From assembly GCF_007833275.1 (NCBI RefSeq), contig NZ_CP042240.1:62001-126000 (forward strand): a DNA stretch of 64,000 nt, written 5' to 3'. The notes beneath the pieces are model-generated. The model ran no database searches, was not told the DNA's origin, and was given only the letters and a program-made list of their open reading frames with translations. Both the position numbers and the translations under genes were made by a program. The DNA is from Salarchaeum sp. JOR-1 (GTDB lineage: Archaea; Halobacteriota; Halobacteria; Halobacteriales; Halobacteriaceae). Shown here in pieces: positions 23,492-32,780 of the stretch (position 1 is its first letter; each line of letters begins with the position of its first letter).

Positions 23492-24658
23492 ATGAGCGAC
23501 CGCCCGGACATCTGCGTCATCGTCCCGACGATACGCGAGTACGACTGCGTGCGGAGTTACGTCGAGAACGCCCGCCGCCACGGCTTCGACACCGACCGCC
23601 TGTTCTTCGTCCTCGTCACCGAGGACTTCTGCGACACCGCCGCGATGGAGGGAATGCTCGACGACCTCGCGGTCTCGGGCGCGGTGTTCGACGGAACCGC
23701 CCGCGAGGCGTGGTTCGACGACCGCGGCCTCTCCGAGTACGCCGACCTGATCCCCGCGGCCAGCCACGCACAGACGTCGTTCGGCCTGCTCTACCTCTGG
23801 GACGACCCCGGGTTCGAGTACGGCGTGTTCATCGACGACGACACGCTCCCGCACGAGGACGTGAACTTCTTCGGTACGCACATGGACAACCTCCACTACG
23901 AGGGCGACCTGCGGTCGGTTCGCTCCGACGAACAGTGGGTGAACGTCCTCCACGAGGGCGACAACGACCTCTACCCGCGCGGCTACCCGTACGCGGCGAT
24001 GGACGAATCCGTGAGCGCGGAGACCGAGCGCGTCGACTCCGTGGTCGCCTCGCAGGGCCTCTGGACGAACGTTCCCGACCTCGACGCCGTGCGAATCCTG
24101 ATGGACGGCGACCTCCAGGGGCAGGCGCAGACGCGGACCACCCGCGAGGACTTCGGAGACGACTTCGTCGCCGCGTCCGGCCAGTACCTGACGGTGTGTT
24201 CGATGAACCTCGCGTTCCGTCGGGAGGTCGTGCCCGCGTTCTACCAGTTGCCGATGGACGACAACGACTGGGAGGTCGGGCGGTTCGACGACATCTGGTC
24301 GGGCGTGTTCCTGAAGCGCGCGTGCGACGTCCTCGGGACGCAGATCTACAACGGCGACCCGCTGTGCGAGCACAACAAGGCGCCGCGGTCGACGTTCGAC
24401 GACCTCCAGAACGAGGTCGCCGGCCTCGAACTGAACGAACACGTCTGGGAGGTCGCGGACGGGGTTGGCGAAGACGCCGAGTCCTACGCGGGCGTGTTCC
24501 GCGCGATCGCGGACGAGCTCGCGGCGGGCGACTGGAGCGAGTGGAACAACGGCGCGTTCCTGAACGAGTGCGGGGAGGCGATGCGGTCGTGGCTCGACTG
24601 CCTGAACGCCATCGAGGAGCGGGCGCGTGACTCCCCGACGCCGGCCGCGCTCGACTGA
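23492..24658 (+). CDS. RGP/UDP-arabinopyranose-mutase-like glycosyltransferase, iron-box controlled
   Basis: This 388-aa soluble protein begins with a GT-A-like nucleotide-sugar fold: DICVIVPTIREYDCVRSYV, a VFIDDDTLP loop whose Asp115-117 would bind metal and UDP-sugar, SQGLWTNVPDLDAVRIL, VCSMNLAFRREVVPAFYQLPM, and FDDIWSGVFLKRACDVLG with LCEHNKAPRSTFDDL. This order of motifs matches the reversibly glycosylated polypeptide family (GT75; UDP-arabinopyranose mutase and alpha-1,4-glucan-protein synthase). It is monocistronic between two iron boxes. Why such an enzyme should be iron-regulated is unclear; remodelling of surface glycans or a siderophore-like glycoconjugate are guesses. There is no signal peptide. 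Confidence 0.7.
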   Translation: MSDRPDICVIVPTIREYDCVRSYVENARRHGFDTDRLFFVLVTEDFCDTAAMEGMLDDLAVSGAVFDGTAREAWFDDRGLSEYADLIPAASHAQTSFGLLYLWDDPGFEYGVFIDDDTLPHEDVNFFGTHMDNLHYEGDLRSVRSDEQWVNVLHEGDNDLYPRGYPYAAMDESVSAETERVDSVVASQGLWTNVPDLDAVRILMDGDLQGQAQTRTTREDFGDDFVAASGQYLTVCSMNLAFRREVVPAFYQLPMDDNDWEVGRFDDIWSGVFLKRACDVLGTQIYNGDPLCEHNKAPRSTFDDLQNEVAGLELNEHVWEVADGVGEDAESYAGVFRAIADELAAGDWSEWNNGAFLNECGEAMRSWLDCLNAIEERARDSPTPAALD

Positions 24659-24681
24659 CGAAACCGCAAACACTTAGTCTA

Positions 24682-24697
24682 TTTAGGTCTGCCTAAA
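24682..24697. promoter_or_regulatory. Iron-box palindrome 2 (TTTAGGTCTGCCTAAA)
   Basis: A 16-bp inverted repeat ending 4 bp before the start codon of the iron-binding protein gene. At that position it overlaps the transcription start of a short-leader mRNA, ideal for repression when iron is plentiful. Confidence 0.8.
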
Positions 24698-24701
24698 CCA
24701 T

Positions 24702-25856
24702 ATGCGTGATTCACCACGAACCCGGCGACGGTTCCTCCAGGCGACGGCCGCAGGGTCGCTCGCCGGCCTCGCCGGCTGTCAAGGCCTCCTCGGCGGTAGC
24801 TCGGACGACGAACGCGTAACGATTCCCGAACTCGCCACGTTCCGCGGGTCCGGTGCGATCGTCGAAGGCCGACCCGCACCCGGCGGCACGTCCATCGAGG
24901 AACTCCCCGACCTCTCCGGAGAACTCAGCCTCTACATCGGCGGCGGCGAAGGCGGAATCTACTACCGCTTCGTCAAGATGCTCCAGGAGATATACCCCGA
25001 CTTCACCGTCTACCAGAGCAGCGCCGCCTCCGCCTCGCTCGCGCAGAACATCGTCAAGGAAGTGCAGGCCGGTGCCGCCCAGGCGGACGTCTTCTGGTCG
25101 ATCGACGCCAGCTCCCTCGGGTACGTCGCCGACAACGACGCCTACGAACCACTCCCGAAGGACGTCGTCGAACCGGTCCCGGAGGACTTTCAGGGCGACG
25201 ACAACGCGTGGGTCGGCGTCGCCGGACGCGCACGCAGCGTCCCCTACAACACGAACCAGCTCTCCGAGAGCGACATCCCCGACGCCGTGCAGGACTTCCC
25301 GTCCGCCGCCTCCTTCCCGAACACGGTCGGCTGGGCGCCAACGTACGGCGCGTTCAAGTCGTTCATCACCGCGATGCGGTTGCTCCGCGGCCCCGACGCC
25401 ACCCGCGAGTGGCTCGTCGCGATGCGGGAGAACGGCGCGAAGCGCTTCCCCGACGAGTTCGTCGTCTCCCAGCGCGTCGCGGACGGAGTGATCCCGGCTG
25501 GATTCGCGAACCACTACTACGCGATGCGAGTGAAGAACCAGCGCCCCGACGCCCCGCTCGCCCTCGCGTTCACGAGCGACGACGCCGGCGCCCTCGTCAA
25601 CGTCGCGGGCGCGCTCCGCATCAAGGGAACCGAGAAAGACCAGCTCGTGAACAACTTCATCAAGCACCTGCTCTCCGCGGAAGCCCAGGAGTTCTTCGCC
25701 ACCGTCAGCTTCGCGTACCCGATGATCGAGGGCGTCACGCCCGTCGGCGGCCTCCCGACCATCGACGAACTGAACCCGCCGGATATCGACCTCTCGAAGC
25801 TCTCGAACCTCGAGAAGACGCTCGAAATCATGCGGAACGCCGGCGTTCTGGGATGA
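24702..25856 (+). CDS. Ferric-iron ABC transporter substrate-binding lipoprotein
   Basis: This 384-aa protein has a twin-arginine signal (RRRFLQATAAGSLAGLAGC) with a lipobox cysteine at position 26, so it is Tat-exported and lipid-anchored. The mature part is a periplasmic-binding-protein fold of the Fbp/SfuA (iron) group: LYIGGGEGGIYYRFVKMLQEIYPDF near residue 85 and AGAAQADVFWSIDASSLGYV. GWAPTYGAFKSFITAMRLLRG follows. It captures ferric iron outside the cell and delivers it to the permease encoded next (ATGA overlap). An iron-box palindrome immediately precedes it. The presumed substrate is strongly supported by that operator. Confidence 0.9.
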   Translation: MRDSPRTRRRFLQATAAGSLAGLAGCQGLLGGSSDDERVTIPELATFRGSGAIVEGRPAPGGTSIEELPDLSGELSLYIGGGEGGIYYRFVKMLQEIYPDFTVYQSSAASASLAQNIVKEVQAGAAQADVFWSIDASSLGYVADNDAYEPLPKDVVEPVPEDFQGDDNAWVGVAGRARSVPYNTNQLSESDIPDAVQDFPSAASFPNTVGWAPTYGAFKSFITAMRLLRGPDATREWLVAMRENGAKRFPDEFVVSQRVADGVIPAGFANHYYAMRVKNQRPDAPLALAFTSDDAGALVNVAGALRIKGTEKDQLVNNFIKHLLSAEAQEFFATVSFAYPMIEGVTPVGGLPTIDELNPPDIDLSKLSNLEKTLEIMRNAGVLG

Positions 25857-27487
25857 CGGTTACGGAGCGCGTCGCACGGGCGGTCGACCTCGCCACGAAC
25901 GACGAGGCGGGAGCCGTCGGAACCGGCCTGACGTTCCTCGCCGCCGCCGTCGCGGCAGTGCTCGTCATCCCGCTCGGCTGGCTGTTCGTCGACGTGCTCG
26001 GTCTCGGCGGTCGCGCCATCGACCTCGCCACGTCCGCGACGACGCTCGCGGTGCTCGCGCGCAGCGTCGCGCTCGTCGCCGTCGTCACCGCCGGAAGCGT
26101 CCTCGTCGGCGTTCCACTGGCGGTGTTGACCGTGCAGGCCGACATCCCGTTCAAGCGCTTCTGGACGGTACTGGCCGCGCTCCCGCTCGCCGTCCCGAGC
26201 TACCTCGGCGCGTTCGCCGTCGTCTCCGCCACCGGACGCGGCGGCGTGCTCGCGAACGCGCTCCAGCCGCTCGGCGTCGAGACGATACCCACGGTAGACG
26301 GATTCACCGGGGCGGCGCTCGTCCTCACCGTCTACACGTACCCGTACGTCTTCCTGACGACCCGCGCGTCCCTCCTCTCGCTCGACGCGTCCCTCGTCGA
26401 GGCCGCGCGAACGCTGAACTCGGGCCGCTGGGAGGCATTCCGCCGCGTCACCCTCCCGCAGATACTGCCGGGCGTCGCCGCGGGCGCGCTCCTCGTCGCG
26501 CTCTACACGCTCTCCGATTTCGGCACGCCGAACATCATGCGCGTCCAGGTGTTCACGCAGTTCATCTACGCGCGCTACACCGGATTCATGCAGGACTACG
26601 CGGCCCTCCTCTCCCTCCAACTGCTCGCGGTCACCGCGGTCATCCTCGCCGTCGAATCCCGGATCGGCGCGGACGACTCCGGCGCGTACGCGAGCGGCGG
26701 GAACCGCGGCGCGCTCTCCATCCGCCTCGGCTGGCTGCGCTACCCGCTCCTCGTCCTGCCGCTCCTCGTCGGCGCGACCGCGATTCTCCTCCCCATCGTC
26801 GTGTTCGGGCTCTGGCTCACGAACGGCGGCCCCGGGTACGCGGGCGGGTCGATGGCGTTCTCGTGGACGTACGGCTGGAACTCGCTCTACGTCGCACTCC
26901 TCGCGGCCGTCGCGTCCGTACTCGTCGCGCTCCCCATCGCACTGCGGTCGGCCGCGTCCGACTCACGGCTGGCCGCGCTCGCCGACCGCGCGCCGTACGC
27001 GGGATACGCCGCTCCCGGCATCGTGCTCGCCATCGCGCTCGTGAGCTTCAGCCTCAACGTCGTTCCGGCGTTCTACAAGACCATCCCCCTGCTCGTGTTC
27101 GCGTACGTCGTCCGATTCGTCCCGCAGGCGATCGGATCGATGCGGACCTCGACGCTCCAAGTCGACCAGACGCTCGTCGAGGCCGCACGCACGCTCGGCC
27201 GATCCCGGTTCGGCGCGTTCCGCTCCGTCACGCTCCCGCTCATCGCGCCCGGCATCGTCACCGGCGCGGCGCTCGTGTTCCTCACGACGATGAAGGAACT
27301 CCCCGCCACGCTCATCCTTCGTCCGTTAGGCTTTGATACGCTCGTCACGTACATCTGGCGAGTACAGGAAGCGGGGTTGTACGGGCGAGCAGCGCTCCCG
27401 GCGCTCGTTCTCGTCGTCGTATCCGGCCTCTCGATGGCCGTCATCCTCGCACAGGAAGACGCGGACGACAGTGACACGAATGAGTGA
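25853..27487 (+). CDS. Ferric-iron ABC transporter permease (fused two-domain, SfuB-like)
   Basis: This 544-aa protein has twelve predicted membrane helices arranged as two permease domains (about 20-270 and 285-540). Each ends with the cytoplasmic EAA loop that contacts the ATPase: SLVEAARTLNSGRWEAFRRVTLPQILPGV and TLVEAARTLGRSRFGAFRSVTLPLIAPGI. This fused architecture is typical of ferric-ion transporters (FbpB/SfuB). It starts inside the stop of the binding-protein gene (ATGA) and overlaps the ATPase gene by 8 bp, so the three are translated as one unit. Confidence 0.92.
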   Translation: MTVTERVARAVDLATNDEAGAVGTGLTFLAAAVAAVLVIPLGWLFVDVLGLGGRAIDLATSATTLAVLARSVALVAVVTAGSVLVGVPLAVLTVQADIPFKRFWTVLAALPLAVPSYLGAFAVVSATGRGGVLANALQPLGVETIPTVDGFTGAALVLTVYTYPYVFLTTRASLLSLDASLVEAARTLNSGRWEAFRRVTLPQILPGVAAGALLVALYTLSDFGTPNIMRVQVFTQFIYARYTGFMQDYAALLSLQLLAVTAVILAVESRIGADDSGAYASGGNRGALSIRLGWLRYPLLVLPLLVGATAILLPIVVFGLWLTNGGPGYAGGSMAFSWTYGWNSLYVALLAAVASVLVALPIALRSAASDSRLAALADRAPYAGYAAPGIVLAIALVSFSLNVVPAFYKTIPLLVFAYVVRFVPQAIGSMRTSTLQVDQTLVEAARTLGRSRFGAFRSVTLPLIAPGIVTGAALVFLTTMKELPATLILRPLGFDTLVTYIWRVQEAGLYGRAALPALVLVVVSGLSMAVILAQEDADDSDTNE

Positions 27488-28583
27488 GACACTCCACGTA
27501 CGACCCGACACAGACGAGCACGACCGACCAGCCGTCCTCGAACTCGACGGGGTGACGCGGTCGTTCGGCCCCGAAACCGCCGTCGATTCGCTCTCGTTCG
27601 ACGTGCGCGACGGCGAACTCCTGACGCTGCTCGGACCGTCCGGCTGCGGGAAGTCCACCACGCTCCGCCTGATAGCGGGCCTCGAACGCCCCGACGGCGG
27701 CTGTGTCCGCGTCCGCGGTGACGTCGTCGCGGACGGCGAGACGTTCGTCCGCCCGGAGAACCGCGACATCGGCCTGCTGTTCCAGGACTTCGCGCTGTTC
27801 CCGCATCTGTCCGTCGGCGAGAACGTCGCGTACGGTATCGCAGACCGGCCCGACGAGGCGGTCGAGCGCCGCGTGAACGACCTCCTCGACCTCGTCGGCC
27901 TGGCGGACTACGCGGACGCCGCGCCGGACACGCTCTCGGGCGGCCAGCAACAGCGCGTGGCGCTCGCGCGGTCGCTCGCACCCGAACCGGACGTCATCCT
28001 GCTCGACGAACCGTTCTCGAACCTCGACGTGTCCCTGCGACGGGAGATGCGCGAGGAGGTGCGTCGAATCCTCAAGGAGACGGGCGTCACGGCGATTTCG
28101 GTGACCCACGACCAGGAGGAGGCGCTGTCCATCAGCGACCGAGTCGCCGTGATGAACGACGGCCACCTCGAACAGATCGGGCGGCCGGAGACCGTGTTCG
28201 AACAGCCGACGTCCCGGTTCGTCGCGGAGTTCATCGGGGAGGCCGGGTTCGTCTCCGGCCGGTTCGCCGACGGAACGGTGGAGACCCCGGTGGGGGACGT
28301 GCCCGGAGACGCTATCGCGGGCCTCGACGCGGAGTACGAGGGCGCGGAGGTCGACGTGCTCGTCCGCCCCGACGACTTGCGGGCGGTCCCCACCGACGGC
28401 GGGAACGGCCGCGTCGTCCACCGCCAGTACACGGGACCGGCGTTCGTCTACCGCGTGCAGCTCGACTCCGGCGGGCTCGTCTACTGCGAGCACAACCACG
28501 CCGACCAGCTCTCGCTCGACGAGCGCGTTCGCGTCGACCTCGACATCGACCACCGGCTCGCGTGGTTCCCGACCGAGGAATGA
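27480..28583 (+). CDS. Ferric-iron ABC transporter ATP-binding protein
   Basis: This 367-aa ATPase has the Walker A GPSGCGKSTT, Q-loop LLFQDFALF, signature LSGGQQQRVALARSLA, Walker B VILLDEPFSNLD and switch histidine SVTHDQEEA. A C-terminal TOBE domain (about 285-365) follows, as in FbpC/SfuC-type importers. It powers the permease encoded immediately upstream (8-bp overlap). The end overlaps the following glycosyltransferase-like gene by ATGA, so that gene is translationally coupled to iron uptake. The start at 27480 (MSETLHVRPD) is inside the previous gene. Confidence 0.93.
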   Translation: MSETLHVRPDTDEHDRPAVLELDGVTRSFGPETAVDSLSFDVRDGELLTLLGPSGCGKSTTLRLIAGLERPDGGCVRVRGDVVADGETFVRPENRDIGLLFQDFALFPHLSVGENVAYGIADRPDEAVERRVNDLLDLVGLADYADAAPDTLSGGQQQRVALARSLAPEPDVILLDEPFSNLDVSLRREMREEVRRILKETGVTAISVTHDQEEALSISDRVAVMNDGHLEQIGRPETVFEQPTSRFVAEFIGEAGFVSGRFADGTVETPVGDVPGDAIAGLDAEYEGAEVDVLVRPDDLRAVPTDGGNGRVVHRQYTGPAFVYRVQLDSGGLVYCEHNHADQLSLDERVRVDLDIDHRLAWFPTEE

Positions 28584-30589
28584 CCCGGCGCTGGCACTGG
28601 GGCGTGCTCGCGCTCGCCGGTGTCGCGGCGACGCTCGCGTGGGTGGTGTCGACCACGGTGTTCCCCTATCACTCCCTGAACCACGACGAGGGCGTCTACC
28701 TCCAGCAGGCCGCGATGCTGCTCGACGGCCAGGTGTTCCTCCGGCCGCCGCTGGAGGACGCGCTCCGGCCGTGGTTCTTCGTGGAGGCGGGCGACCGACT
28801 GTACGCGAAGTACGCGCCGGTTCCGGCGCTCTTCTTCGCGCTCGGAGAGCTGTTCGGGGCGTACCGGCTCGCACTACCGGGTATCGCCGCCGGCGTCGTC
28901 GCGCTCACCGCGCTCGTCGCCCGGGAGGTGTTCGGCTCCCGGGTCGGCCTGCTCGCGGGCGCGTTCGTGCTCGCGTCTCCGTTATTCATCATTGAGTCGG
29001 GCGTGTTCCTGCCGTACGCGCCGACGACGCTGCTGAACCTCGCGTTCGCGTACGCCTACCTGCGGGCCGACCGCACCGGGAGTCGACGGTGGGCGGCCGT
29101 CGCCGGCGGCGCGGTCGGACTAGCGTTCTTCTCCCGGCCGTACACCGCCGTCCTGTTCGCGACGCCGTTCATCGCGCACGCGCTCTGGACGCTCCGCGCG
29201 GACTGGCGGGCGGCGCTCCCACGGCAGGCGGTAACCGCGGCGCTCGGCCTGCTCGGGGTCGGCGTCGCGCTCGGCTATAACGCGCTGGTGACCGGGAGCG
29301 CGTTCGTCTTCCCGTATCAGGCGTTCGCGCCGCTGGACGGACTCGGGTTCGGGCAGCGTCGCCTGCTCGGTCACGAAATCGTGTACACGCCCGAACTCGC
29401 GCTCCGCGTGAACCGTGTCGTCCTCGACCTGTTCTTCACCGAGTGGGTAGCGGGCGGCGTGTTCGGTAGCCTGCTCGCCGCCGCCGGCGTGGTGTGGGCG
29501 GCCCGCCGCGAGTGGTCGGCGCGCGCCGCGGCGGTGGCCGGCGTGTTCGTCACGGTCTCCGCGGGGAACGTCTACTTCTGGGGGACGTTCAACATCCTCG
29601 GAGACGTCTCCGCGCCGGGCGACGGACTGGTGTCCGTGCTCGGCCCGTACTACCACTTCGACCTCCTGGTTCCGACGGCCGTGTTCGCGGCGCTCGCAGC
29701 CGTCCGCGGCGTCACGGTGCTCCGCGGGGTGGCGCGCGAGCGGTTCGATCCGCGAGTCGCACGCGCCGCGGTCGCGCTCGTCGTCGTGGTGAGTCTGGGG
29801 GGCGGTGCGGTCGTGACCGCGGGGAACGCGGCGGATCCCGTGGAGACGAGTCTCGACGTGACGGAGACGTACGAGACGGCGTACGCGCCGTTCGAGGACG
29901 GTGCTCCCGCGGACTCGGTGGTGTTGGTTCCCGACCCGTACGGCGACTGGCTGAACCATCCGTTCCAGGTGCTGCGGAACGACCCCGGGTTCGACGGGCG
30001 CGCGGTGTACGCCATCCACGACCGGCCGTTCGCGGTGGCGGACGCGTTCCCGAACCGATCCCTCTACCGGTACGTCTATCGCGGGGCGTGGAATCCGGCC
30101 GCGGGGTCGCCGTCGGCCGCTCGGTTGCAGCGAGTGCGGGACGTGTCCGGGGCGGCGGTGACGATGGAGGCACGAATGGGCGTCCCGGCGGCAGCGACGG
30201 CGACCACGATTCGCGTCGCGACCGGCGGCGAGAGCGCGTACTACACGGCCGAACCCACGAACGGAGCGGTCGACCTGACCGTGTCCGTGCGTGACGGCCG
30301 GGTGTCGGTCATGGGTGACGTGTCCGTCGTGGGAACCGAGTCGCTGACCGTGACTGGCCGGGAGACGGTGCGGGTGTCGGCGTTCGTGCAGTACGGCGGC
30401 GGGGACGGGTTCACGTACCGTCTGTCCCTGCCGGTGGACGCGACCGGGAGCGGCGTTCGAGCGCTGTCACCGCGGGTGGAGCGGTGCGCGAACGCGCGGG
30501 CGTGTGGTGGTGCGGCGGCGTACGTGCCGTCGTCGACGCGGCCGAGCGTGTTCGTGACCGTGTCGATGACCGCCGAACGCAACCACTAA
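28580..30589 (+). CDS. GT39-like membrane glycosyltransferase (ArnT/PMT type) in the iron operon
   Basis: This 669-aa protein has about ten to twelve hydrophobic segments in its first 420 residues and an extracellular beta-rich C-terminal domain. The early loop LNHDEGVYLQQ (Asp36, Glu37) is the catalytic acidic motif of GT39/ArnT polyprenyl-phosphate-sugar-dependent transferases. SRPYTAVLFATPF and YYHFDLLVPTAVF fit the same group. It would transfer a sugar from a lipid carrier to a protein or glycolipid on the cell exterior. The start overlaps the stop of the ATPase gene (ATGA), placing it firmly in the iron-transport operon. Its acceptor is unknown; glycosylation of the transporter's lipoprotein or of the S-layer under iron limitation is speculation. 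Confidence 0.75.
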   Translation: MTRRWHWGVLALAGVAATLAWVVSTTVFPYHSLNHDEGVYLQQAAMLLDGQVFLRPPLEDALRPWFFVEAGDRLYAKYAPVPALFFALGELFGAYRLALPGIAAGVVALTALVAREVFGSRVGLLAGAFVLASPLFIIESGVFLPYAPTTLLNLAFAYAYLRADRTGSRRWAAVAGGAVGLAFFSRPYTAVLFATPFIAHALWTLRADWRAALPRQAVTAALGLLGVGVALGYNALVTGSAFVFPYQAFAPLDGLGFGQRRLLGHEIVYTPELALRVNRVVLDLFFTEWVAGGVFGSLLAAAGVVWAARREWSARAAAVAGVFVTVSAGNVYFWGTFNILGDVSAPGDGLVSVLGPYYHFDLLVPTAVFAALAAVRGVTVLRGVARERFDPRVARAAVALVVVVSLGGGAVVTAGNAADPVETSLDVTETYETAYAPFEDGAPADSVVLVPDPYGDWLNHPFQVLRNDPGFDGRAVYAIHDRPFAVADAFPNRSLYRYVYRGAWNPAAGSPSAARLQRVRDVSGAAVTMEARMGVPAAATATTIRVATGGESAYYTAEPTNGAVDLTVSVRDGRVSVMGDVSVVGTESLTVTGRETVRVSAFVQYGGGDGFTYRLSLPVDATGSGVRALSPRVERCANARACGGAAAYVPSSTRPSVFVTVSMTAERNH

Positions 30590-30590
30590 G

Positions 30591-30606
30591 TTTAGGCCTG
30601 CCTAAA
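30591..30606. promoter_or_regulatory. Iron-box palindrome 3 (TTTAGGCCTGCCTAAA)
   Basis: A 16-bp inverted repeat that begins one base after the stop codon of the GT39-like gene and lies 9 bp before the start of the next gene. It makes 30616-32780 a separate iron-controlled unit. Confidence 0.8.
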
Positions 30607-30615
30607 CACGGATGG

Positions 30616-31137
30616 ATGAAGCTGAGTCGACGCGACGCCCTCGCCGCGCTCGCCGCGACCGGTACGGCGGTCGGCGGTGCGGTCGTGCTCACCGGCGACG
30701 ACGAGTCGGACGACCGCCCGCTCGACGCCGACAGCAGAGAGACGATGATCGCCGCCGCTCACACCCTCTACCCGACAGCGGTCGAGAACGTCGCGTCCTT
30801 CGTCGAAACCTTCCTCGACGGCCGCGTCCACGACCACCCCGACCACGCCGCGGGTATCGCGGCGGCGACGGACTACCTCGACGACTACGCCCGCGCCTGG
30901 CACGACGAGGACTTCGCCGGCCTCCACCGACTGACGCGCTCGGACGCGCTCCACGCGATGAACGCCGACACCGCCGACCCCGACCCCGCGGGGAGCGACG
31001 TGGAACGCGTCCGGTACTACGTCGTGAACGACCTCCTGTACGCGCTCTACGCGTCGCCCACCGGCGGGAAGCTCGTCGGCATCGAGAACCCGATCGGCCA
31101 CCCCGGAGGAACGGGGAGCTACCAGCAACCGCCATGA
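30616..31137 (+). CDS. Gluconate 2-dehydrogenase subunit 3-like protein (Tat-exported)
   Basis: This 173-aa protein has a twin-arginine-type start (MKLSRRDALAALAATGTAVGGAVVL) and the small-subunit fold of membrane-bound gluconate/sorbitol dehydrogenases: MIAAAHTLYPTAVENVASFVETFL, then RVRYYVVNDLLYALYASPTGGKLVGIENPIGHPGG. In that family, subunit 3 escorts and stabilises the flavoprotein during Tat export. Here it overlaps the GMC oxidoreductase by ATGA, giving the expected pair. No c-type cytochrome subunit is encoded next to it, so the electron acceptor is unknown. It is expressed from the iron-box promoter. Confidence 0.82.
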   Translation: MKLSRRDALAALAATGTAVGGAVVLTGDDESDDRPLDADSRETMIAAAHTLYPTAVENVASFVETFLDGRVHDHPDHAAGIAAATDYLDDYARAWHDEDFAGLHRLTRSDALHAMNADTADPDPAGSDVERVRYYVVNDLLYALYASPTGGKLVGIENPIGHPGGTGSYQQPP

Positions 31138-32780
31138 GTGGAGACCGAACGCCGTCCGATTCGGCGGACGTCTGCATTGTCGGCGCGGGACCGGCGGGTG
31201 CGCTCGTCGCGGACACGCTCGCGGCGCGCGGCCACGACGTCGTCGTGCTCGAAGCAGGCGAGCGATTCGACGAGGACAGCCGACGCGACCGCATGGAACG
31301 CCATATCCGACCGGGCCACGGCCCGCTCTCCGTCTGGAACATGGGCGGGGAGCGCGACGCCTACACGTCGTCGGGCGACCGCGGCTACCCGCTGAACCGG
31401 GCGCGCGTGAAGGGTGTCGGCGGGTCGACGCTCCACTGGCAGGGGATGGTGATGCGGCTGCACGAACTCGACTTCGAGCAGGCGTCCCGGCACGGCGTCG
31501 CCGCGGACTGGCCGCTCGACTACGACGACCTCCGGCCGTACTACGCCGCGGCGGAGCGCGCGCTCGGCGTCGCGGGCGCGGACGACAACCCGTTCGCGCC
31601 ACCGCGAGAGGAACCACATCCGATGCCGGCGTTCGAACCGTCGTACAGCGACTCGCTGTTCGCGGACGCCTGCGAGCGACTCGGAATCGCGATGCACTCG
31701 GTTCCGAACGCGCGGAACTCGGAGGCCTACGCGGACGAGCCGCCGTGTATCGGCTACGGGACCTGTAAGCCGGTGTGTCCGTCGGGCGCGAAGTACGACG
31801 CGACCCGGCACGTCGCGTCGGCGGAGGCCGACGGGGCCCGCGTCATCGACCGGGCGGCGGTACAGCGCCTCGAACACGACGCGTCCGGCGACCGGGTGAC
31901 CGCGGCGGTGTACGCGACGCCGGACGGCGAGACGCACCGCCAGCACGCCAGTCAGTTCGTGGTCGCGTGCGGGGGCGTCGAGACGCCGCGACTCCTCTTG
32001 CTCTCCGCGTCCGACGCCTATCCGGACGGGCTCGCGAACACGAGCGGCGCGGTGGGCCGGTACTTCATGGACCACGTGTTCGCCGGGACGGGCGGCGTGC
32101 TGGACGAGGAGACGCGGCAGAACCACATCGGGTTCCTCACGAGCGAGTCCCACCAGTTCTACGACGACCCTGCACGCGGAACCGAGCGCGGCGTGCCGAG
32201 CGCGGACGGCGACGCGAGCGACTACGCGCGGTTGAAACTCGAGTTCCTGAACTACGCGGGGCCGTCGCCGGTGCGGGAGGCGCTCGGGAGCGACGAGTGG
32301 GGGGACGCACTGCTCGGGTCGCTCCGGCAGTCGTACGGCAACCACATCGCGATGGGCGGGCTGGTCGAGCAGCGGCCGCGCGCGGAGCACTACGTGGGGT
32401 TGGACGCGTCGCAGACGGACGACCACGGAAACCCGGTGCCGGACGTTCACTGGGGTCTCGACGACGTGACGCGGCGGACGCTGGAGCGCGCGAACGAGAT
32501 TCAGGAGCGCGTACTTGACGAACTGGGGGCGGAGGTGACGTGGCAGGTCGGCCCCGAGAACACGGGGCCGGCGTTCCACCACATGGGGACGACGCGGATG
32601 GGCCGCGACCCGACCGAGAGCGTGGTGACGCCGGAGCTACGGACGCACGACCTCGATAACCTCTGGATAGCGGGGAGCAGCGTGTTCGTGACCGGCGGGG
32701 CGATGAACCCGACGCTGACGCTCGCGGCGCTCTCGTTGAAGGCGGCCGACCACCTGCACGACACGCTCACGAGTGTTTAG
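31134..32780 (+). CDS. GMC-family FAD oxidoreductase (gluconate-dehydrogenase-like large subunit)
   Basis: This 548-aa flavoprotein has the FAD-binding VCIVGAGPAGALVADTL and VVVLEAGERF, a GVGGSTLHWQGMVMR loop, and the GMC C-terminal motifs AFHHMGTTRMG and VTGGAMNPTLTLAALSLKAADHL. Between them PPCIGYGTCKPVCPSGAKYD supplies three closely spaced cysteines of the kind that bind an iron-sulfur cluster in some bacterial FAD sugar dehydrogenases. Substrates of the family are aldonates, sugars or sugar alcohols. It lacks its own signal peptide and would travel with the Tat-tagged small subunit encoded upstream. An iron-dependent enzyme in an iron-repressed unit is a notable oddity. The stop codon lies inside the next iron box. 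Confidence 0.85.
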   Translation: MSGDRTPSDSADVCIVGAGPAGALVADTLAARGHDVVVLEAGERFDEDSRRDRMERHIRPGHGPLSVWNMGGERDAYTSSGDRGYPLNRARVKGVGGSTLHWQGMVMRLHELDFEQASRHGVAADWPLDYDDLRPYYAAAERALGVAGADDNPFAPPREEPHPMPAFEPSYSDSLFADACERLGIAMHSVPNARNSEAYADEPPCIGYGTCKPVCPSGAKYDATRHVASAEADGARVIDRAAVQRLEHDASGDRVTAAVYATPDGETHRQHASQFVVACGGVETPRLLLLSASDAYPDGLANTSGAVGRYFMDHVFAGTGGVLDEETRQNHIGFLTSESHQFYDDPARGTERGVPSADGDASDYARLKLEFLNYAGPSPVREALGSDEWGDALLGSLRQSYGNHIAMGGLVEQRPRAEHYVGLDASQTDDHGNPVPDVHWGLDDVTRRTLERANEIQERVLDELGAEVTWQVGPENTGPAFHHMGTTRMGRDPTESVVTPELRTHDLDNLWIAGSSVFVTGGAMNPTLTLAALSLKAADHLHDTLTSV

